Shown here: positions 9,185 to 18,112 of the stretch, piece by piece | Position numbering within the stretch: position 1 is the stretch's first letter | Layout: each line of letters starts with the position of its first letter | Assembly (NCBI GenBank): GCA_014802265.1 | Contig: JAAVCP010000094.1 | Location: 1-34,598, forward strand | Direction of reading: 5' to 3' | From: Bacteroides sp. | GTDB lineage: Bacteria; Bacteroidota; Bacteroidia; Bacteroidales; Muribaculaceae | Length of the DNA: 34,598 nt | Translations under genes and position numbers: made by a program | Notes under the pieces: generated by a model | Databases searched by the model: none | Told to the model about the DNA's origin: nothing | Seen by the model: only the letters and a program-made list of their open reading frames with translations

Positions 9185-9211
9185 GTAATTGTTATGAATT
9201 AGTCTGTTGAA

Positions 9212-10744
9212 TTAATAGCCGGGGTTCTGTACCACGTTGGGATTGGTGTCGAGTACATCCTGGGGAATTGGCAACAGATATGAATTGGCTGTGTAAGGCA
9301 CTGCGATTGGGAGTCTTCCCGGATCATTGCGCTGTGCGGCTTCCATGGCTTCCTCCACAAGACCGAGACGCACAAGGTCATACCAGCGTTCACCCTCACA
9401 TGCAAGCTCGAGGCGTCGCTCGTTGACGTATGCCTTCAGCATACTCTCTTTGTTGCTCTTTTCGGCGGAGGTGAGCTTTGCCACTCCGGCACGCTCACGA
9501 ATCTGATTAATGATTGCTGCCGCTCCTTCCAAATCTACGTTCTCACCATTGATAAGTGCCTCTGCCTTAAGAAGCAGCAGGTCGTCATAACGCAGGAAGA
9601 AGACATTGCTGTAGCCGGAACGCACCTTATACATGAACGCATAATTGTCTGAAGGATAATAGTTGCTCCAGGCGCACTCGTAATATACAACGGTCTGCTC
9701 CTTGCGTTTAGTATCTCCCTCTTTATCAAAAGCCGACAAAAGGTCGCGTGAGGGTGTGATCCATTTAGCCCATGAGAAGCTGTTGTCCCAGTCTTCAAGG
9801 CAGCGTCCATACATCCATGATGCCCAGTTGCCTGAACCGACAGGGTAGTGCACCTCCAGGATTGATTCCACGGTGTTGGTATAAAGCGGAGTTGCTGAGA
9901 AGCCATCTTTGACTGCGCCGTCAATGTTGAAAAGGTCGCCATATTCGGGGCACAGTGCATATCCGCGTGCAGTCAGTTCATCTACATATTGGATGACTTT
10001 CTCATAATCGCGCACGGGTCGCTCGGCATAAACTTTTGCGAGGATTGCGCGTGCCACGTCTTTACTGAAGCGAGTCTTGTCGCCATTCCCTTCCGGGGCA
10101 TACTTTATTGCGTCTTCGAGGTCTTTCAGGATATACTGGTATGCCTCTGCCTCTGTGTTCTGTGCCGGGAAGTAGCTTTCGTATGATTCCGCGATATTTT
10201 CAGATGTTATGTCTTTTGGGATTGTGGTCACGATAGGTATATTACCCCACATTCTGACCATGCGGAACCATATAAAGGCACGCAGTATCTCTGCCTGGGC
10301 ACGCATTGTGTTGATCTCATCAGTTGTCAGGCTGTTGTCTGCCACTGATTCCACACCCACTATAAATTTCGTGCATTTCGCAGCCTGAAGCATATAGTAG
10401 TTCCAGTCGCGGTTTACACACAGGGTGGTGCCGTTAAGGTCGTTGGTGGCAGGGTCAACCACCTCGCTGCCGGTTGTGCCGGCGTATGCGTTGTCGCTGT
10501 GTACGTCACCGATAAGGAGATAGTCAAGCTGCAGCTGGTTCTGGTTCCCTTTGAAGTCTTCATATAGAGCCGTCAGCGCACTTTCAGCGTCTGCGCGGTT
10601 CTGATAGACAATCTCATCTTCTTTATTGTCGATTACTCCCTCTGTCACGTCGGAATAGTCACTGACCGGCTCATAGTCGAGTCCGCATGAAGTCAGGGCG
10701 AGTGAGAGGCTGAGCATTCCGGATATAATATACTGGTATTTCAT
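9212..10744 (-). CDS. SusD/RagB family glycan-binding outer-membrane lipoprotein
   Basis: A 510-residue SusD homologue. The lipobox LALTSC places Cys20 as the acylated residue. The SusD-like N-terminal TPR region is visible in RADAESALTALYEDFKG, in MRAQAEILRAFIWFRMVRMWGNIP (about 148-171, the classic AEA.FLRA.YF..L...YG.VP pattern) and in FSKDVARAILAKVYAERP. The C-terminal part has RYDDLLLLKAEALI, INQIRERAG and NERRLELACEGERWYDLVRLG, all standard family motifs. It forms the lid of the SusC transporter and binds the imported oligosaccharide. It starts 16 bp after the SusC stop, in one operon. Length and motifs are normal; the glycan is unknown. Confidence 0.96.
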   Translation of the reverse strand: MKYQYIISGMLSLSLALTSCGLDYEPVSDYSDVTEGVIDNKEDEIVYQNRADAESALTALYEDFKGNQNQLQLDYLLIGDVHSDNAYAGTTGSEVVDPATNDLNGTTLCVNRDWNYYMLQAAKCTKFIVGVESVADNSLTTDEINTMRAQAEILRAFIWFRMVRMWGNIPIVTTIPKDITSENIAESYESYFPAQNTEAEAYQYILKDLEDAIKYAPEGNGDKTRFSKDVARAILAKVYAERPVRDYEKVIQYVDELTARGYALCPEYGDLFNIDGAVKDGFSATPLYTNTVESILEVHYPVGSGNWASWMYGRCLEDWDNSFSWAKWITPSRDLLSAFDKEGDTKRKEQTVVYYECAWSNYYPSDNYAFMYKVRSGYSNVFFLRYDDLLLLKAEALINGENVDLEGAAAIINQIRERAGVAKLTSAEKSNKESMLKAYVNERRLELACEGERWYDLVRLGLVEEAMEAAQRNDPGRLPIAVPYTANSYLLPIPQDVLDTNPNVVQNPGY

Positions 10745-10760
10745 AATTTATTTCACTTTA

Positions 10761-13730
10761 TTAGAAGTCAATGTTAACACCGAACACATAGCTTTTGCAA
10801 TGGGGGTAGGTGCCCCAGTCGATTCCCTGCACTGCGCCGCTGCTGCCCCACTGGTTCACCTCGGGGTCCATGCCGGAATAGTGGGTGAAGGTCACGAGGT
10901 TGGAGGCAGTGAAGTAGGGCTGTATACGGGTGATGCCAAGCGACTTCATCCATTTTCCTTCAATGTCGTATGACAGGGAGATATCCTTAATGCGGAGATA
11001 GCTGCCGTCTTCCACGAAGTAGGTAGAGTTGCGCATGTTCCAGCCTGCTTTCGGCATGTCGGTGATCTGTCCGGGAATGCGCCAGCGTTTGAGCACCTCT
11101 GTGGTCTGGTTCTTGCCGTCATACATTCCTTCGGTCTCCATTCTGGAAGCGTTGAAGATGTCGTTGCCGTAAGAACCCTGAATGAAGATGCTGAGGTTAA
11201 AGCCCTTATAAGAGAAGGTGTTGGTCATACCGAAGGTGAAGTCCGGGTTCGGGTCACCGATGAATGTGCGGTCAGAAGATGAGATTCGTCCGTCGCCATT
11301 GATATCTTCATAGATCATAAGTCCGGTCTCAGGGTCTACTCCCTGTGCCACATATCCGTAGAATCCGCCGAGTGAGCGTCCCGGTTCATTGCGTACCACG
11401 GCTTCATTTACAGTCTCGCTTGTCACGGCATCGAGGTACACTTTCTGAAGCTCGAGTTTAGTGAGCTTATTCTTGTTGAACGACATGTTCAGGTTGGTTG
11501 ACCATGTGAATGCTCCGGTGAAGTTGCGTGATGTGATTCCAAACTCAAAACCTTTGTTGGTCATCTCGCCCTCGTTTCTCTGGATTGAGCTTGCTGCTGC
11601 CGAGCCTGAGGGGAGCGACACCCACATCAGCATGTCGGTGGTTTTCTTATAATATACGTCTGCGCTCAGTTCAAGGCGGTTGTTAAGCACGGCGAAGTCA
11701 ACGCCGATGCCGGTCTGTGTGGTGGTTTCCCAAGTCAGGTCGCGTGTGCGGAGATTGGCTTGGCTGATTGTCGGCACAGCTGTAGAGTTGCCGTCTTCAA
11801 ACCATGCTATGCGGTTGATGTTGTAGCGCTGCAGATAAGCATAGTCGCCCACGCCGTCTTGGTTACCTGTCTTTCCCCAGCCTGCACGGAGTTTGAGGTC
11901 ATATAGCCATGAGGCGTTTTCAAGCCAGCTTTCCTGAGAGATTCTCCATGCAGCAGACACTGAGGGGAACGCTTTCCAGCGGTGGTCAGGGTGTAGTTTT
12001 GAAGAACCGTCATAACGGATATTGGCTGATACGAGATATTTGGAATCAAAATTGTATGAGACGCGCCCGAGATAAGACATGATACCCCATTGAGAGCCAC
12101 CGGAACCTGTGCCGGTCCAGCTGATTTTGTTGGCAGCATTGAGAGTCTGGATTGTACCGTTTCTGAAATACTGACCGTTTATCCAGTTGTTGGAGTAGTT
12201 GGAATCGGTCCATGATGTGGCAGCCATTATGCCGAGTGAGTTTTTGCCGAATGTCAGGTCATAGTTGGCGATGTTGTCCCATGTCAGCACTGTGTTGTAG
12301 CTTCTGCCGTCGTATGCTGTGCCACCCTGCTCACGTCCCCATGTAGTCTTCTCCGGATCGAGGAAAGATGTGTCCCAGCCGTGACGGCGGTCCATTGTGA
12401 ACTTGGTGTTGAAGGTCAAGCCTTTTGCAAGGTTAAATAAGAGTTCTCCTGATGCGATGAGACGGTTCTCACGGCTTCTGTTTGCTTCCTGGCGCGCCTC
12501 ATTTTCAATAGGACTCTGCATGTTGAGACCATAGAAGTTATTGTAGTAGCGTGTCGGGTCATCGGGATCCCATATAGGGGCGTAGGTCGGAGTATTGACC
12601 ACGGCGAGGATCACACCGCCACGGTTACCCACAGTGCCCATTGCGCCGCCGCCATTGGAGGAATAATCTGAATAGACCATGTTGGCTTTTGCAGTGAGCC
12701 AGGGACGGATTTTCCCTTCAATGTTTGCGCGGAAGTTGAAACGCTGGAAGAAGGAGCTTTTAAGGATGCCTCGGTCTCTCTGGTAGCCTCCGGAGAGGTA
12801 GTAGCTGATTTTTTCTGAATTTTGGGAGATTGAGAGCTGATATGTCTGAGTGTTACCGGTGCGGTAGGTTGCGTCAAACCAGTCTGTCTGGTCAGTGAGT
12901 CCGTCGGGAAGTTTTACCAGACCGATTTCGTCCATAAGCTCTTTATACTGGGCAGCGTTGAGCACATCCAGCTTTTTTGCCACATTTGTGAAACCACCCT
13001 GAATGTTTAGAGAAATCTTTGCGTCGCCGGATTTTCCCTGCTTTGTGGTGATGATCACAACGCCGTTGGCGCCACGAGAACCATAGATTGCGGCAGAAGA
13101 AGCATCCTTAAGGATCTGCATGTTTTCAATGTCGCCGGGTGAAAGGAAGTTCACATTGTCCACAGGCACACCGTCTACCACATAGAGAGGTTCGTTGGAG
13201 CCGTTGAATGAGGTTGTGCCACGCACTCTGACGGTCATGCCGCCGCCGGGGGCACCGGTTGGTTGTTGCACGGCTACACCCGGGGCTTTTCCCTGAAGAG
13301 CCTGGGCTGCCGAGACTATCGGACGGTTTGCCAGGGCTTCCTCACCCACGGTGGAGACGGCAGTGGTAAGGTCTTTACGTTTCACAGCGCCATATCCGAT
13401 CACCACAACTTCATCGAGGCTTGAGCTGTCTTCCTCGAGCACCACATTCATTCCGGCAGCGGCTTTAAGCTCGCGGGTTACGCACCCGATATAAGAAAAC
13501 ACGAGCACGGAGCCTTCCGGCACCTGAATCTTGAAGTCGCCGTTGATGTCAGTGGCTGTGCCTTTGCCCGGCATCCCCTTTACACCGACGGAGACTCCTA
13601 TAAGCGGTTCCCCTTCATTGTCGAGAACCGTTCCGGAAGCAGTGATGTCAGCCGCAAAGCTTGCAAGACTGCCCGTGATGACCATGACCAGAAATAGAGC
13701 CAATGGTAAAAGATTTAACTTTTTTTTCAT
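10761..13730 (-). CDS. SusC/RagA family TonB-linked outer-membrane transporter
   Basis: A 989-residue SusC protein that imports oligosaccharides across the outer membrane with TonB energy. The signal peptide covers 1-27. A carboxypeptidase-regulatory-like beta domain follows (about 30-100: GTVLDNEGEPLIGVSV, GDFKIQVPEGSVLVFSYIG). DEVVVIGYG at about 106-114 opens the plug, which includes ALQGKAPGV and the family signature LYVVDGVPV and DASSAAIYGSRGANGVVIITTK. The rest is the 22-strand barrel, ending in an aromatic residue (FGVNIDF). There is no N-terminal STN extension, so it should not signal through an anti-sigma factor; the SusR-like neighbour is the better regulator candidate. It is the first structural gene of the PUL, with a promoter -7 box about 130 bp upstream. 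Confidence 0.97.
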   Translation of the reverse strand: MKKKLNLLPLALFLVMVITGSLASFAADITASGTVLDNEGEPLIGVSVGVKGMPGKGTATDINGDFKIQVPEGSVLVFSYIGCVTRELKAAAGMNVVLEEDSSSLDEVVVIGYGAVKRKDLTTAVSTVGEEALANRPIVSAAQALQGKAPGVAVQQPTGAPGGGMTVRVRGTTSFNGSNEPLYVVDGVPVDNVNFLSPGDIENMQILKDASSAAIYGSRGANGVVIITTKQGKSGDAKISLNIQGGFTNVAKKLDVLNAAQYKELMDEIGLVKLPDGLTDQTDWFDATYRTGNTQTYQLSISQNSEKISYYLSGGYQRDRGILKSSFFQRFNFRANIEGKIRPWLTAKANMVYSDYSSNGGGAMGTVGNRGGVILAVVNTPTYAPIWDPDDPTRYYNNFYGLNMQSPIENEARQEANRSRENRLIASGELLFNLAKGLTFNTKFTMDRRHGWDTSFLDPEKTTWGREQGGTAYDGRSYNTVLTWDNIANYDLTFGKNSLGIMAATSWTDSNYSNNWINGQYFRNGTIQTLNAANKISWTGTGSGGSQWGIMSYLGRVSYNFDSKYLVSANIRYDGSSKLHPDHRWKAFPSVSAAWRISQESWLENASWLYDLKLRAGWGKTGNQDGVGDYAYLQRYNINRIAWFEDGNSTAVPTISQANLRTRDLTWETTTQTGIGVDFAVLNNRLELSADVYYKKTTDMLMWVSLPSGSAAASSIQRNEGEMTNKGFEFGITSRNFTGAFTWSTNLNMSFNKNKLTKLELQKVYLDAVTSETVNEAVVRNEPGRSLGGFYGYVAQGVDPETGLMIYEDINGDGRISSSDRTFIGDPNPDFTFGMTNTFSYKGFNLSIFIQGSYGNDIFNASRMETEGMYDGKNQTTEVLKRWRIPGQITDMPKAGWNMRNSTYFVEDGSYLRIKDISLSYDIEGKWMKSLGITRIQPYFTASNLVTFTHYSGMDPEVNQWGSSGAVQGIDWGTYPHCKSYVFGVNIDF

Positions 13731-13856
13731 GTAGGTTATAGTTTATAGATTATTGAGATTGCTTGATTATTGGTATTGCTTTTGTGTTTTAATGCTGTCA
13801 AAGAGCGATGCCGCTTGGTTGTCGTGTCTTGTTGTTATCCATTTTTGTTTGCGGTG

Positions 13857-13864
13857 CAAAGTTA
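13857..13864 (-). promoter_or_regulatory. -7 box for the susC operon
   Basis: The minus strand reads TAACTTTG, a match to the Bacteroidetes -7 consensus TAnnTTTG. It is 127 bp upstream of the susC start codon, so the operon would have a leader of about 120 nt. No clear TTTG lies 19-21 bp further upstream, as expected for a promoter that needs an activator. Confidence 0.6.
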
Positions 13865-14013
13865 TATATTAAAAAATCAGAATGTATGCCGTGGTAAAGT
13901 GATAGGGTAAGATAGAGTAAATGCCAACCTAATGAAGATCAGAATTTTATTAGAATAGAAACATATGAAAAAAGTAAGCCTCTTTAATCCTTTCGGCAAC
14001 CCTTGTAAAGAAT

Positions 14014-15744
14014 CTAAGAGGGGGAATCCATAAACTTCCCGAGGGTTCTTACGGTCTCGGCAAACTCCTCACGGGGTATTATTGCCTTGTTGCGCACGCG
14101 GAAGCGATTGTTGTAGACGGTCTGTGGTGAGCAGTGAAGAAACTCGGCAATCTTTACACTGTCGGAAATGCCGAGCCTGACGAGGGCATAAATCCGTAGC
14201 TCGGTGTTGAGCAGCTCGTCCTCTTTGGGTATTATCTGTTTGTCTGGTTGGAGAAGGGCATTGAAGTCGTTGATGAAATCTGGGTAGATATGAAGGAATA
14301 CGGTGTCAAACGACTTGTAAAACTCCTTCAATTCTTTCTTAACGATGTCATGGCTCTCCGTGGAAGTTTCTATCTCCTTATATTTTCTTGTCACGGCTTT
14401 CACGTGTATGCTTTTTCTGAACTCCTCCAGCTTGCCGATATAGTTTGAGCAGATAGTGAATATATAGCCGATATATTCCTCTTTCACATAGTTTGCCTCG
14501 TTGAGCTCCTCATTCTTTTTGTATAGGTCGGTGTTAAGTTGGGTCAGTTGGGTGTTGGCATCGGCAAGCTGCTGCTGCGTCTGTGAGAGTTGATGGAGGT
14601 GGGTGTTAAGCTCCTTGTTAGCAGCGTCGAGGTTTGTCCTTTGCCGTTTGAGTTTCTTGTTCTGCACGATTATCACTACTGTTGTGAATATCAGGATAAC
14701 GGCGAGGATACACACCAGGACCAGGAAAGTGTGTATCCTTTGTTCCTGCTCCCGGTTGCGTTGCTGGTAGGCATGGTTTATCTTGTCTTGTGTCCTTGCA
14801 ATCCCGAATGCCTTGCCGCGATTAGGGTAGGATAGGGCTTTGTTGAGACTGTAGTTGATATAAGAATAAGCGCGGTCTATGTCGCCCTTGCCATTGTCAA
14901 ACATTATCTTTGCGAGGTCTTCCAGGGAAGATATTTCGGCATTGGCGGTCTTTACGTCGCAGATGGCAGAGAGGGTCATATATTTCCGGTGGTTTTCGCG
15001 GTCGCCCTGCCATTCATAGAGTTTTGCAAGTATATAGAAGTCTTTTGCATCCTCTCTTGAATTTAGCTGCGACCCCTCCACTTTCTTGAGCAATGCCGGT
15101 ATCAGGGTAGGATCAGTCTTGTCAGTGCCGAGTATGTCCCAACCCTTATACCACAGATAGTCTTTGTGGTCAGGGGGGATTACACGCATTATGGAGTCTT
15201 TGAAAGCCCTCTCTTTTGTATAATACTCGTTGGCATCGCCTCCGGCATAATTCCCGAGATGGCTGTAAAGGAATATCATCTGCCCGTAATATGCGGGTAG
15301 CAGTTCGCGGGGTAGATGTGAGGGATTGAGAGCTTTTATCACATCTTCAGCCTCTTTGAGGAGTCCGGTGCCGGCAAGTAGGTTTGACTTGTCAATCCGC
15401 GTACGGGCAATCCATTCGGGATTTCCGGATTTGTCTGCTATTTCAACGTTCAGGCTGATATATTTAAGTGCGGAGTCGGCATTATATGTTGAGTATTCTT
15501 CGAATAGTTCCGAGTTGGCGATATAACGGTCGTGAAGTGTCACCGCATTTGCAGCCTTATTATGGAAATAGGCTATCCTTGACAACTTGGCTTTCTTTAT
15601 GTCGTCGTTTTTCTCTAAAAGGGAATCAAGCATACTGACATAAAAATCTGAACCGTGGCTGAAGGTTGCATGACCTGTAAAAGGACACAGCGTTATCAAC
15701 ACGAGCAATCCGAGTAGCGTTATAATATTTGCAAGCTTATTCAT
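14014..15744 (-). CDS. SusR-like membrane-tethered regulator (TPR, coiled coil, HTH)
   Basis: A 576-residue protein of the type usually annotated DUF6377 or SusR-like. Residues 1-27 are a signal sequence or first membrane helix. TPR-like helices fill about 45-330 (GNPEWIARTRIDKSNLLAGTG, LAKLYEWQGD). A transmembrane helix lies at 339-360, a Gln/Asn/Leu-rich coiled coil at about 363-425, and a C-terminal HTH at 512-555 (LRIYALVRLGIS, KIAEFLHCSPQTVYNNRFRVRNKA). The topology suggests a periplasmic TPR domain that senses a glycan fragment and a cytoplasmic DNA-binding end, as proposed for SusR. It lies directly upstream of susC on the same strand with a 283-bp gap holding the susC -7 box, so it is the likely activator of this PUL. 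Binding sites are not evident. Confidence 0.82.
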   Translation of the reverse strand: MNKLANIITLLGLLVLITLCPFTGHATFSHGSDFYVSMLDSLLEKNDDIKKAKLSRIAYFHNKAANAVTLHDRYIANSELFEEYSTYNADSALKYISLNVEIADKSGNPEWIARTRIDKSNLLAGTGLLKEAEDVIKALNPSHLPRELLPAYYGQMIFLYSHLGNYAGGDANEYYTKERAFKDSIMRVIPPDHKDYLWYKGWDILGTDKTDPTLIPALLKKVEGSQLNSREDAKDFYILAKLYEWQGDRENHRKYMTLSAICDVKTANAEISSLEDLAKIMFDNGKGDIDRAYSYINYSLNKALSYPNRGKAFGIARTQDKINHAYQQRNREQEQRIHTFLVLVCILAVILIFTTVVIIVQNKKLKRQRTNLDAANKELNTHLHQLSQTQQQLADANTQLTQLNTDLYKKNEELNEANYVKEEYIGYIFTICSNYIGKLEEFRKSIHVKAVTRKYKEIETSTESHDIVKKELKEFYKSFDTVFLHIYPDFINDFNALLQPDKQIIPKEDELLNTELRIYALVRLGISDSVKIAEFLHCSPQTVYNNRFRVRNKAIIPREEFAETVRTLGKFMDSPS

Positions 15745-15748
15745 GTTG

Positions 15749-15756
15749 CAAAATTA
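15749..15756 (-). promoter_or_regulatory. Possible -7 box at the regulator start
   Basis: The minus strand reads TAATTTTG, a TAnnTTTG match only 4 bp before the ATG of the regulator. If used, the transcript would be almost leaderless. No matching -33 TTTG was found, so this is tentative. Confidence 0.3.
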
Positions 15757-15853
15757 ATAAAATTCAGCAGATATTTGTAGTCAGGTGTACCTTTAAGGTA
15801 AAAAAGATTGTTTTTTAATTAAATCCAACATCAAAACCCCTAAAATTAATAAC

Positions 15854-18052
15854 ATGAAAGTATTGTTATCAGCAGCCCTCTCAGTGGCAGCAGTTTTTTC
15901 GGCAGGTGCGCAGATCGGAGCAGGCAAAGTGATCCGTATTGCGACAGACAACACTGACCTCGTGCTTCAAGTAGGTCCCAATAATCGTCTTTATCAGACT
16001 TATCTCGGTCCGAGGCTTCTTCATGATGAGGATCTGCAGCAATTGCCGTGGAGTCAGCATGCCGCATCCGACGGTTCAGTCTCTACACGTGGCTGGGAAG
16101 CATATTCCACCTCTGGAAATGAGGATTTCTTCGAACCGGCTCTTGGCATAACCCATGCTGACGGCAACATGACCACATATCTTTATTATGTGGACTCCTC
16201 TCAGGAGGCAGTGCCCGGAGGCACGCATACCCGGATTAATCTTCAAGATGATAAGTATCCTGTTAGTGTAACGCTTAATTATGTGGCTTACCCCAAGGAG
16301 AATGTCATAAAGACATGGACTGAGATATCTCATCAGGAGAAGAAACCCATCACCCTCTCCCAATACGCCTCTGCAATGCTCTATTTCAACGAGCCGGAAT
16401 ACTGGCTCACGGAGTTCAGTAGCGACTGGGCAAAGGAGGCACAGATGAGTACACAGCAACTTCAGTTTGGTAAGAAAGTTATCGACACCAAGCTTGGCAG
16501 CCGTGCGGCGATGCACACGCATCCTTTCTTTGAAATCGGGCTTAATGGTCCTGCTAAGGAACACACCGGGGAGGTGCTTATGGGTACTCTCGGCTGGACC
16601 GGCAACTTTCGTTTTACATTTGAGATTGATAATGTGGGCAATCTGCGCGTGATTCCCGGAATTAACCCATACGCCTCTAATTATGAACTTAAAGCCAACG
16701 AGGTGTTCACGACACCGGAATTTATTTTCACACTCAGCTATGAGGGCACAAGCCAGGGCAGCCGTAATCTCCATGACTGGGCGCGTAAGTATGAGTTGAA
16801 AGATGGTGAGGGTCAGCGTCTCACTCTCCTTAACAACTGGGAAAACACGGCTTTTGATTTTAATCAGGAGATACTTGCAGAGCTGATGAAGGAGGCAAAA
16901 CATCTCGGGGTAGATATGTTCCTTCTCGATGACGGTTGGTTTGGCAATAAATATCCCCGCAAGGATGACCATGCCGGTCTTGGTGACTGGGAAGTGACCC
17001 ATGATAAGCTCCCCGGTGGAATCCCCGCCCTTGTTGACGCTGCGAAAGAAGCCGACGTGAAGTTCGGTATCTGGATTGAACCGGAAATGGTCAATCCAAA
17101 AAGTGAGCTTTATGAGAAGCATCCTGACTGGGTGATCGAGCAGCCAAACCGCGACACATATTATTATCGCAACCAGCTTGTCCTTGACATGAGCAACCCG
17201 AAGGTGCAGGATTATGTTTTTGGTGTGGTAGATGATATTCTTACCGAGAACCCCGATGTGGCATATTTCAAGTGGGATTGCAACAGCCCTATCACCAATA
17301 TTTATTCACCATATGCCAAGGATAAGCAGGGTCAGCTATATGTAGACCATGTGAGAGGAATTTATAATGTGTTGAAGCGGGTAAAAGATAAATATCCGAA
17401 TGTGCCCATGATGCTTTGTTCCGGAGGGGGTGCCCGCTGCGATTATGAGGCTTTAAAGTATTTCACAGAGTTTTGGTGTTCTGACAACACCGATCCTGTT
17501 GAGCGCATTTATATCCAGTGGGGATTTTCACAATTCTTTCCCTCAAAGGCTATGGCAGCCCACGTGACAAGCTGGAATAAGAATACGTCTGTCAAGTTCC
17601 GTACTGATGTCGCAGCCATGTGCAAACTCGGCTTTGACATTGGCTTGCATGAGCTTAGTGCTGATGAGCTTGCCTATTGCCAACAGGCTGTGGCTAACTG
17701 GAAACGTCTTCAGCCGGCGGTGATGGACGGCGACCAATATCGTCTCGTGTCACCTTACGAAAGCAACCATGCGGCAGTTGAATATGTTGACAAGTCGAAA
17801 AACATGGCTGTGTTGTTTGCCTACGACCTTTCTCCACGTTTTCAGGAGAAATTGCCGAAGGTGAAACTTCAGGGACTTGACCCGGATAGGAAATATCTTG
17901 TGAAGGAGATTAATCTTATGCCCTCCACAGAGTCTGCGTTTGCCAACAATGGTAGGGTCTTTACCGGCGATTATCTCATGAAAGTGGGTCTCGATGTCTT
18001 CACATGGTATCACAACACTTCCACTGTTATTGAACTGGAAGCCGTGAAGTAA
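15854..18052 (+). CDS. GH36 alpha-galactosidase, secreted
   Basis: A 732-residue GH36 enzyme of the usual length (about 700-750), which removes terminal alpha-galactose from oligosaccharides. The signal peptide is 1-19 (ending AGAQ), so it is probably periplasmic. The N-terminal beta-supersandwich spans about 25-320 and the barrel about 330-640. Family motifs are FLLDDGWFG (357-364), GIWIEPEMVNPKSELY (405-420), the nucleophile Asp475 in YFKWDCN, CSGGGARCD (522-530) and the acid/base Asp544 in FWCSDNTD. The C-terminal beta domain completes it. It lies back to back with the PUL regulator with 109 bp between, so it may belong to the same regulon, but it has its own strand and terminator. No clear TAnnTTTG was found upstream. 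It could act on side chains of the PUL glycan or independently on raffinose-type sugars. Confidence 0.93.
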   Translation: MKVLLSAALSVAAVFSAGAQIGAGKVIRIATDNTDLVLQVGPNNRLYQTYLGPRLLHDEDLQQLPWSQHAASDGSVSTRGWEAYSTSGNEDFFEPALGITHADGNMTTYLYYVDSSQEAVPGGTHTRINLQDDKYPVSVTLNYVAYPKENVIKTWTEISHQEKKPITLSQYASAMLYFNEPEYWLTEFSSDWAKEAQMSTQQLQFGKKVIDTKLGSRAAMHTHPFFEIGLNGPAKEHTGEVLMGTLGWTGNFRFTFEIDNVGNLRVIPGINPYASNYELKANEVFTTPEFIFTLSYEGTSQGSRNLHDWARKYELKDGEGQRLTLLNNWENTAFDFNQEILAELMKEAKHLGVDMFLLDDGWFGNKYPRKDDHAGLGDWEVTHDKLPGGIPALVDAAKEADVKFGIWIEPEMVNPKSELYEKHPDWVIEQPNRDTYYYRNQLVLDMSNPKVQDYVFGVVDDILTENPDVAYFKWDCNSPITNIYSPYAKDKQGQLYVDHVRGIYNVLKRVKDKYPNVPMMLCSGGGARCDYEALKYFTEFWCSDNTDPVERIYIQWGFSQFFPSKAMAAHVTSWNKNTSVKFRTDVAAMCKLGFDIGLHELSADELAYCQQAVANWKRLQPAVMDGDQYRLVSPYESNHAAVEYVDKSKNMAVLFAYDLSPRFQEKLPKVKLQGLDPDRKYLVKEINLMPSTESAFANNGRVFTGDYLMKVGLDVFTWYHNTSTVIELEAVK

Positions 18053-18069
18053 CTGATTTGTAATGGTAT

Positions 18070-18105
18070 GTCCCCGGAAAGTTATATATCCGGCTTTCCG
18101 GGGAC
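18070..18105. terminator. Bidirectional terminator between convergent genes
   Basis: GTCCCCGGAAAG (18070-18081) pairs perfectly with CTTTCCGGGGAC (18094-18105) around a 12-nt loop. It lies between the convergent GH36 and AAA+ genes, 17 bp after the first stop and 8 bp before the second, so it can serve both. Confidence 0.88.
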
Positions 18106-18112
18106 CTTTATA

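Noticed and set aside
15757..15853. Promoter for the GH36 gene
   Set aside because: A TTTG occurs at 15774-15777, but no TAnnTTTG follows at the right distance.
16076..17122. 348-codon open frame antisense to the GH36 gene
   Set aside because: Antisense shadow of a well-supported enzyme gene with intact catalytic motifs.
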